A stretch of DNA of 44,147 bases from a virus. Below, one piece after another: positions 39,318-44,147 of the stretch. The notes beneath the pieces are model-generated. The model did no database searches, was not told the origin of the DNA, and saw nothing but the letters and a program-made list of their open reading frames with translations. Every line of letters starts with the position of its first letter. Position 1 is the stretch's first letter. The DNA lies in IMG/VR virus record IMGVR_UViG_3300027704_002498, positions 1 through 44,147 of that record, one strand, 5' to 3'. Made by a program: the position numbers and the translations under genes.

Positions 39318-39668
39318 TTAAGATACTGCCGCGGCAGTCAAAATACCTAATTTAGTTTCAGTTACAGTAGCGCCTGCTAATGAAACTGAATCAACTGTAC
39401 CTAACGCTCTGATAGCCGTTTGCATTGTTGCCGCAACTAAAGTTCCTTCAACAGCAAAAGTTTGCTGTGTGTTAGTATCTAGCATAGGACCAATTGCTAC
39501 AATTGTGTTAGTAGAACCAATCGTTTGGTGTGCTGCCGCTTGAGCGCCAGCTGGACCTGTTGAAGCATTTGTTGCAACATAGTCTACTGTGAAAAAAGTC
39601 ATGTTAGCACCAACCATCTCTGTATTTGATGTAGTTGCCGCAGGACTTACTCTTGTTAAATTTGCCAT
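39318..39668 (-). CDS. Small Ala/Thr-rich structural protein, copy A
   Basis: 116 residues, rich in Ala, Thr, Gly and Val, with no Cys, suggesting a compact beta virion protein. It begins MANLTR, like MASLTR in the next gene, and both are Ala/Thr/Gly-rich, so they may be distant paralogs. It is a single-gene unit with its own late box (39737), a leader hairpin and a terminator, which points to high late expression, as for decoration or tail-tube subunits. Confidence 0.6.
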   Translation of the reverse strand: MANLTRVSPAATTSNTEMVGANMTFFTVDYVATNASTGPAGAQAAAHQTIGSTNTIVAIGPMLDTNTQQTFAVEGTLVAATMQTAIRALGTVDSVSLAGATVTETKLGILTAAAVS

Positions 39669-39700
39669 AATATTAATCTCCGATTTATAACATTTTATTG

Positions 39701-39726
39701 GTAATAACTATATTTTAAGTTATTAC
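39701..39726 (-). other. Leader hairpin before the 116-residue structural gene
   Basis: Perfect 9-base-pair stem GTAATAACT / AGTTATTAC with an 8-base loop in the 5' leader, between the late box and the SD. It may protect the RNA 5' end. Confidence 0.55.
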
Positions 39727-39736
39727 ATTACATGTT

Positions 39737-39744
39737 TATTTATG
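39737..39744 (-). promoter_or_regulatory. Late-type promoter box CATAAATA
   Basis: Minus-strand GCATAAATAAAC, one mismatch from TATAAATA, 68 bases upstream of the 116-residue structural gene and just past the terminator of the previous gene. Confidence 0.5.
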
Positions 39745-39765
39745 CTATTATGGACGGTTACTCAT

Positions 39766-39790
39766 AAAGAAAGGGTCCTAAGACCCTTTC
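39766..39790 (-). terminator. Terminator after the 97-residue gene
   Basis: Minus-strand GAAAGGGTC-TTAG-GACCCTTTC, perfect 9-base-pair stem with TTAG loop, followed by TTTATG. Confidence 0.8.
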
Positions 39791-39808
39791 TAGTGTTCTA
39801 ATTAACTA

Positions 39809-40102
39809 TTAGTTAAAAAGTGCTACAACTGTTGCTGTTACACCTGTTTGGCCACCAAAATCTGAACCTGCTGCCGGAACCGCACCTTCTGACATTATGT
39901 GAACCGCATCTGATGCACCTGCGTTGAAACCACCTGTTGTGTCGTCACCGATACCAACGATAGTCGCTGTAAGACCGATAAAAGCGATACAACCATCAAG
40001 CTCTGCTTGAGTGATGTTTGATTTTGCTAATTTTGTTAATGCTACTTCTTTACCCGCGTACATTACTTTAGTACTGCCGTGAGCTCTAGTTAAACTTGCC
40101 AT
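39809..40102 (-). CDS. Small Ala/Thr/Gly-rich structural protein, copy B
   Basis: 97 residues. Begins MASLTRA; the body is Gly/Ala/Thr-rich with beta strands (FIGLTATIVGIGDDTTGG, VTATVVALFN). AGGAG lies seven bases before the ATG, and the leader contains a CCCG/CGGG hairpin flanking an AT-rich palindrome. It ends with a strong terminator. Likely an abundant virion component related to copy A. Confidence 0.6.
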   Translation of the reverse strand: MASLTRAHGSTKVMYAGKEVALTKLAKSNITQAELDGCIAFIGLTATIVGIGDDTTGGFNAGASDAVHIMSEGAVPAAGSDFGGQTGVTATVVALFN

Positions 40103-40171
40103 TTTAAGACTCCTATATTTTTATGAACCCGATATATATATTCCGGGCATACTAATATTTAGCCAAAATGC

Positions 40172-40825
40172 CTAATTTCTTATACCTTTGATCTGATTTT
40201 TAATACGTGGATCTCGTATTGCTTTGTACAGGGCCGCACCCGCTACAGCACCCCACACAAGAGGATTCTTTTTAAGTGGGCTCGTTGCTTGATCTATTCC
40301 TAAGTCTTTCTTTTTCATAGTTTTCATATAACCTGGCATAAAGTCACTACCTTTGGCACTATGATTTAGGGCAAAACCTAATCTAGTAGCCGCTACTTTA
40401 CGTTCTGCTGGTAACATTCTTGGCCAGTCAGCAATTACACGTCTCATTTGGTTAGTAGCGCCGCTCCTAACACCTAATCCACGTTGTAACATAATTAATG
40501 CTCGCCTATCTGCTTGTGTATCTAATTTACCAGTAGCAATGCCTTGTAAATAACCACGTACTTGGTGCTGTGGTACTTTATCAACACTTGCTAATAAATT
40601 ATGTAAATCTGTGCCGCCTGGGCGGACAGCATTAAATGGCAAACTTAAAGTTTTTCTAGCATAAGCCTGTGCCGCTTTTGGATTTTCATACTTCATTACT
40701 TGTAACCCAAGTAAATGAGAATATAACGTGTCTGCTAATTGGCCTTGGCTAGTAGCATTAATTCGATTAGGATTTTTAAACATCCTTGCTTCTGCTAATT
40801 CTTCTTTTAAAAATTCAAATGCCAT
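40172..40825 (-). CDS. Unknown phage protein, probable virion-associated
   Basis: 217 residues, basic and helical (QADRRALIMLQRGLGVRS, PAERKVAATRLGFALNHS), with a short hydrophobic stretch near the C-terminus (NPLVWGAVAGAALYKAI) that could be a membrane segment. Its start overlaps the ligase-like gene by one base. A protein that is ejected with DNA or interacts with the membrane is possible. Confidence 0.55.
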   Translation of the reverse strand: MAFEFLKEELAEARMFKNPNRINATSQGQLADTLYSHLLGLQVMKYENPKAAQAYARKTLSLPFNAVRPGGTDLHNLLASVDKVPQHQVRGYLQGIATGKLDTQADRRALIMLQRGLGVRSGATNQMRRVIADWPRMLPAERKVAATRLGFALNHSAKGSDFMPGYMKTMKKKDLGIDQATSPLKKNPLVWGAVAGAALYKAIRDPRIKNQIKGIRN

Positions 40826-42090
40826 TACTTACCCCAATTCTTTGTTTGGTTAAAGTTGGCCGCATTAAACTCTAGTCTATCATTTAGTTTAACTGCTCCA
40901 CCTTCCATGCCAAATGCCACAAAACCTTCTGGGTTTGTAACTTTATAACCGTTATCTGTTTTTAAGAATGTACCAACACTTTGTTCAATACGTTCTAATT
41001 TCTTTAATAGCTTTAATTTAAGTTGTATAACTTGTCTGTATACTGCCATTACTATTAATATAGTATTTAAATTGTCTTCAATAAACTTTTCAGTTGCTAA
41101 TATTTTTTCAAGTCGTTTTTGTGCCGCTGGACCTTCTGCGCCTGTTTTAAGTTTTGTTATTTCGCCTTCCATCTTCTCTTTAAAATAAACAATAAATTCT
41201 TTTACAAACTGTATCGGCTCTCCTACACTTTGTCCTGCTGTGATTCTTTTATTAATAAAAGGCTTTAACCAAGTAGCAAGAGCAGGATCTTCTAAAAACT
41301 TATCAAATGTTTCTGGAGATGCTTTCTTTAATGTAATCTGTGCCTGGTGTAAACCGTTTTTGACTACTTCATTTTCTTTGCTTGTTAAAGTTGCTTTTCC
41401 GCCTACATCTTTATAATAAGCATCGTCAAACCAAACATCTGTTGTTGGTGTTAAATTACCAACTTGGGCACCAAATTCTGCTTTCATATCTGCTAATGTT
41501 TCGCCTGTATATGTTGTATGAAATATAACACCTATTTTAGCCGACTTAATACGCTTACCTATGTCGCTGTCTACAGGTACTGAATATGTAATAGTGTTAG
41601 GAGTAAACGTATAAACGTCCTCACCGCCGATTGTAGCTGTTTCTACAGAATCAGCTGTAAACATCATGTCTCCCTGTAAAACGCCTTGTATGTTTAATTT
41701 TGATAGTGTAGCTAGTGCTACTTTAAGTTTAAGGTTAAGTCCTTCGCCCGGATACCAGTTGTCGACGTCAGCTGTTGACTTAGCCGCTTTATTTGTAGTT
41801 TTACCAAATACTGCCTTAGTGCCTACAAAGAACTTTCCATCTACAGGATCAGTTCCACAAAATATAGCAGGAGCACCGTCCCACTTAACTGTTACTTTGC
41901 TTTGTCCTTCGCCGCCAACATTAAGCATCATTCTTAAAGAATTAATATACTTTAATGCTGTGCCGGCACCAGCATAGCCGTCATTTAGAATCAAATCTTC
42001 CAAATGTTCTAGATGTAAATTTTTATTACTAGCTTCATTTAATAGTTGCCAGTTTGCTTGTTTCGGTTTAAGTACTTCTGTTATTAACAT
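40825..42090 (-). CDS. Ligase-like nucleotidyltransferase-fold protein
   Basis: 421 residues. KWDGAPAIFCG (K69-W-D-G72) matches motif I, K-x-D-G, of ATP-dependent DNA/RNA ligases. It is followed by GKFFVGTKAVFGK (motif III-like), GVLQGDMMFTADS (motif IIIa/IV-like) and, near the end, EGFVAFGMEGGAVKLNDRL, reminiscent of motif V. Motif order fits the nucleotidyltransferase fold, but there is a long helical insertion (about 270-370). The distance from motif IV to V is unusual, so enzymatic activity is uncertain. It lies in the virion gene cluster and is cotranscribed with its neighbours. From memory, related proteins of unknown function occur in marine T4-like phages. Confidence 0.55.
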   Translation of the reverse strand: MLITEVLKPKQANWQLLNEASNKNLHLEHLEDLILNDGYAGAGTALKYINSLRMMLNVGGEGQSKVTVKWDGAPAIFCGTDPVDGKFFVGTKAVFGKTTNKAAKSTADVDNWYPGEGLNLKLKVALATLSKLNIQGVLQGDMMFTADSVETATIGGEDVYTFTPNTITYSVPVDSDIGKRIKSAKIGVIFHTTYTGETLADMKAEFGAQVGNLTPTTDVWFDDAYYKDVGGKATLTSKENEVVKNGLHQAQITLKKASPETFDKFLEDPALATWLKPFINKRITAGQSVGEPIQFVKEFIVYFKEKMEGEITKLKTGAEGPAAQKRLEKILATEKFIEDNLNTILIVMAVYRQVIQLKLKLLKKLERIEQSVGTFLKTDNGYKVTNPEGFVAFGMEGGAVKLNDRLEFNAANFNQTKNWGK

Positions 42091-42774
42091 TTATTTTCCT
42101 TCCCGTCTGGTAGATGGGATTTTATTAAAATCGACGGCTACTACTGTATTGTTACTAGTTTTTACTTGAGTGTAACCTTGCTTGACTTCCTTCCCAGTAA
42201 CAACACCTTGAACTGTATTACCTTTAGCACTCGTCCATGTTACTATATCACCAGCATTATAAGTTTTAGATTTAGGTGTTTGATTTTGTGCCGCAGTTGG
42301 GTTTTCCGAGCCTGCTGGTTCAGGGAGGCGTACTTGTGGGAAGCCGATATTTTTCCGCATTTCAGGTGGCATATAATCTACTATTTGCTCTCTAAAAAGT
42401 TTTGCTTGATTTTCAGTATCAGGTTTTAACAAAATAGCTGTTACAATTCTAAATATCGCTTCAGCACCCTTCATACCTTGCTTAAATTTAATATTATCAG
42501 ATGTTGTTGCTTTTTTAACAGTCATTTTAGCAGAACTTGTCCCGTAGAATTTTTCTAGCCAAGCATTAAGTAATCCTTGCGGATTGGACTTTGCTACATC
42601 GGAATTCTTTTGTACCGCATGTTTCCAAAAAGCATGATGCTTTTCAGCCATTTTTATAACATCGCCAATTTGACCACCTTTGCCAGTGAAACCGCCTGAT
42701 AATTTAGCTGACTTCTGTTGGGCTTTTTTAGTTCTAGCTGCAAACTTCTCTACATCTATTTCATTAATTATCAT
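42091..42774 (-). CDS. Unknown phage protein with C-terminal beta-barrel-like domain
   Basis: 227 residues. Helical N-terminal half (KFAARTKKAQQKSAKL, AEKHHAFWKHAVQKN), a Pro/Gln linker at about 150-170, and a small C-terminal domain with GDIVTWTSAKGNTVQGVVTG and YTQVKTSNNTVVAVDF, which looks like an SH3-like/KOW barrel. No function recognised. It starts 10 bases before the upstream gene ends and is followed directly by the ligase-like gene. Confidence 0.55.
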   Translation of the reverse strand: MIINEIDVEKFAARTKKAQQKSAKLSGGFTGKGGQIGDVIKMAEKHHAFWKHAVQKNSDVAKSNPQGLLNAWLEKFYGTSSAKMTVKKATTSDNIKFKQGMKGAEAIFRIVTAILLKPDTENQAKLFREQIVDYMPPEMRKNIGFPQVRLPEPAGSENPTAAQNQTPKSKTYNAGDIVTWTSAKGNTVQGVVTGKEVKQGYTQVKTSNNTVVAVDFNKIPSTRREGK

Positions 42775-43012
42775 TTTTTAGCTTCCTAATGCCTCTAGTA
42801 AATTTAATTGGTTCTTGTTTTTTAATTGCCGCTATGAATCTTTTCTCTAAATCTAGAGACACTTCTTCAGAAAAGTTTTCTTTAATCATCTTTAATAAAT
42901 TAATAGATGACTGAATTAGGTGGGTTGCTCTACTTTCCACCACATGTTTTCTGTCTTTGTTGATCGCTATTTCATCTAGCTCTTCTAATAATGATCTCGT
43001 TTGTCGCTTCAT
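42764..43012 (-). CDS. Small helical phage protein, unknown
   Basis: 82 residues, basic and helical throughout (TRSLLEELDEIAINKDRKHV, LKMIKENFSEEVSLDLEKRF). GGGAG lies six bases before the ATG, and an AATAAATA box about 20 bases further upstream may be its late promoter. First gene of the virion block at this end. Confidence 0.55.
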   Translation of the reverse strand: MKRQTRSLLEELDEIAINKDRKHVVESRATHLIQSSINLLKMIKENFSEEVSLDLEKRFIAAIKKQEPIKFTRGIRKLKNDN

Positions 43013-43121
43013 TAGTGTCTCCCGTTAGTAATGTTATTTATTGAATTTTGGATCGTTGTTCAAAGATTGTTAAATTCATTTATAACAAAATTGGTTAAAT
43101 ACTACTACAATAGGAGATCAC

Positions 43122-43841
43122 ATGAATAGAAGTAGTCATTTTGCTAATTTATCAGGGTTAGCGTATAAAAAATTCGATGATAAATTAACTGAAAAATTAA
43201 AAAAGCTAGGATATAGCAAAGTAAAATATCTCAACAAAGATGGTGCTCAAGCAATGGTATTAACCAATAACAGCGAACAAGTATTAGCTTTTAGAGGAAC
43301 ACAACCTAAAGAATTAAATGATGTTGCCGCAGATTTAAAATCATGGAAACATAAAGCTAAAACAGACGGGCAAGTACATGATGGGTTTTTTGACGAAGTT
43401 GAAAAACTGTGGGCTGATATTATTCCTTTATTATCTAAAAAGAAACCGCTTTTTATATGTGGACATAGTTTAGGTGGAGCAATGGCTACAATTGCCGCTA
43501 GTCGACTAGAAGAACAAACAGAAGCGTTATACACGTTTGGTTCTCCGCGTGTAGGTAATAAACAGTTTATTAGTCATGTTAATGTTACTCACTACAGGTG
43601 GCGTAATAATAATGATTTGGTTCCTACTGTTCCTTTTTGGGTTATGGGATTTAGGCATCACGGTACATTCTGCTACTTAAACAGTTATGGACAACTTAGA
43701 AATGGTATGAATCCCTGGCAACGTGTTAAAGATAAAATGAGAGGGCATTGGCAGGCAATTAAAAAGTTTGAATTAGCTGACAGCTTTAGAGATCACGGCA
43801 TAAAGAACTATGTCAGAGGTACAAAAAATAGCAAACTATAA
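43122..43841 (+). CDS. Class 3 lipase (alpha/beta hydrolase)
   Basis: 239 residues. The nucleophile elbow is GHSLGG (Ser116) after LFICGHS; the acid Asp165 is in RNNNDLVPTVP and the His in FRHHGT (179/180), giving a complete triad. AFRGTQP is the usual oxyanion-region segment of class 3 lipases, and YTFGSPRVGN also fits. No signal peptide, so it acts in the cytoplasm or from the virion. AGGAG lies five bases before the ATG. It is on the plus strand, unlike its neighbours, and may be a recent acquisition. It could cleave host membrane lipids at lysis or mobilise fatty acids. Confidence 0.88.
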   Translation: MNRSSHFANLSGLAYKKFDDKLTEKLKKLGYSKVKYLNKDGAQAMVLTNNSEQVLAFRGTQPKELNDVAADLKSWKHKAKTDGQVHDGFFDEVEKLWADIIPLLSKKKPLFICGHSLGGAMATIAASRLEEQTEALYTFGSPRVGNKQFISHVNVTHYRWRNNNDLVPTVPFWVMGFRHHGTFCYLNSYGQLRNGMNPWQRVKDKMRGHWQAIKKFELADSFRDHGIKNYVRGTKNSKL

Positions 43842-43874
43842 TTTATATTCGAAGTTCTGTGTTGTGTACTTTGT

Positions 43875-44147
43875 TCATTCATCTCCCAAATTTACAAACA
43901 CTTTTAATGTCTGTTCTTTGTCTTGTAATTGATAAAACGTCTCCTTAACATCATTCTTCACGTAACATCGTCCAGTATCATCAATTAATTCTACTCGCGT
44001 CACTGTCTTTGGTATGAATCCAGTCTGGATTATTTCCGTGTTGTTTTTTTCAACTTTCTTAAAATCCGCAACTTGTTCTGGACTTAACCATACACCGCCG
44101 TGGGCACATATCTTCTCAAATGCCTCTTGCAATCGATTAAACTTTCG
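43875..44147 (-). CDS. Unknown protein (partial, runs off right edge)
   Basis: Open from the right edge to a stop at 43875, so the N-terminus is missing; a TTG at 44132 is the only start inside but has no SD. About 90 residues are visible: helical start (AFEKICAHGGVWLSPEQVAD) then beta strands (TGFIPKTVTRVELIDDTGRC, TLKVFVNLGDE). Not recognised. It converges on the lipase gene, with 33 bases between them and no obvious terminator. Confidence 0.5.
   Translation of the reverse strand, partial: RKFNRLQEAFEKICAHGGVWLSPEQVADFKKVEKNNTEIIQTGFIPKTVTRVELIDDTGRCYVKNDVKETFYQLQDKEQTLKVFVNLGDE

Noticed and set aside
38117-40102. RiPP cluster with the radical SAM enzyme and two small upstream peptides
   Set aside because: The small proteins lack Cys or a leader/core layout, are about 100 residues and look like virion subunits; kept only as a weak possibility in the findings.
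1-44147. tRNA genes, CRISPR arrays, insertion sequences or integrase
   Set aside because: No cloverleaf-like segment other than the tmRNA, no regularly spaced repeats and no transposase or recombinase motif was seen.

Overview
The window reads as part of the genome of a T4-like marine myovirus. It is AT-rich and almost fully coding, with about 55 tightly packed genes, nearly all on the minus strand and often overlapping by a few bases. T4-type genes are present: DnaB-like helicase, primase, DexA-like exonuclease, class I NrdA/NrdB plus glutaredoxin, and a pectate-lyase-fold tail fibre. Two promoter classes recur: near-perfect sigma70 promoters (TTGACA/T, 17-18 nt, TATAAT) and T4-like late boxes (TATAAATA or CATAAATA). 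From memory, the combination of bS21, Hsp20, curli-like genes and a two-piece tmRNA recalls myophages of streamlined marine hosts (SAR11 and OM43). I cannot confirm the host. The split tmRNA is of alphaproteobacterial type, whereas the porin is of a type common in beta/gammaproteobacteria.

Layout, left to right; minus-strand transcription runs right to left. 1-4.5 kb: a late curli-like export module (CsgF, CsgG lipoprotein, curlin-repeat protein, FecR-domain protein with a long acidic tail). 4.6-9.7 kb: a nucleotide and DNA metabolism operon (ClpS, DexA-like exonuclease, cytidylyltransferase, GMP reductase, Dam-type methylase, QueC-like protein, possible nuclease). 9.8-11.2 kb: Hsp20 and an isolated plus-strand gene. 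11.3-19.5 kb: two SGNH-like proteins, bS21, ClpX, a membrane coiled-coil protein with a probable -1 frameshift, helicase and primase. 19.5-22.5 kb: metalloprotease, SleB-type cell-wall hydrolase, thermonuclease and an amidinotransferase. 22.5-26 kb: a promoter/terminator-bounded leader or small RNA, a porin, a two-piece tmRNA and a second amidinotransferase. 26-30.6 kb: glutaredoxin and ribonucleotide reductase. 30.7-43 kb: tail fibre and many structural or virion-associated proteins, including a kinase-domain protein, a ligase-like protein and a radical SAM enzyme. 43.1-43.8 kb: a plus-strand class 3 lipase.

Two themes stand out. First, the phage encodes several parts of a protein-fate pathway: a tmRNA with the tag AKDNVFFEDYAIAA, ClpX with an intact IGF loop for docking ClpP, the adaptor ClpS, Hsp20, and the ribosomal protein bS21 translationally coupled to clpX. 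No clpP is visible, so host ClpP would have to be used. Second, it carries a curli-like secretion operon behind a late-type promoter box. A 9-A run predicted to fuse the membrane coiled-coil protein to the next reading frame is the clearest recoding candidate. I see no tRNA, CRISPR array, insertion sequence or integrase. The only gene-free stretch longer than 300 bases is 24417-24808, which holds the tmRNA.
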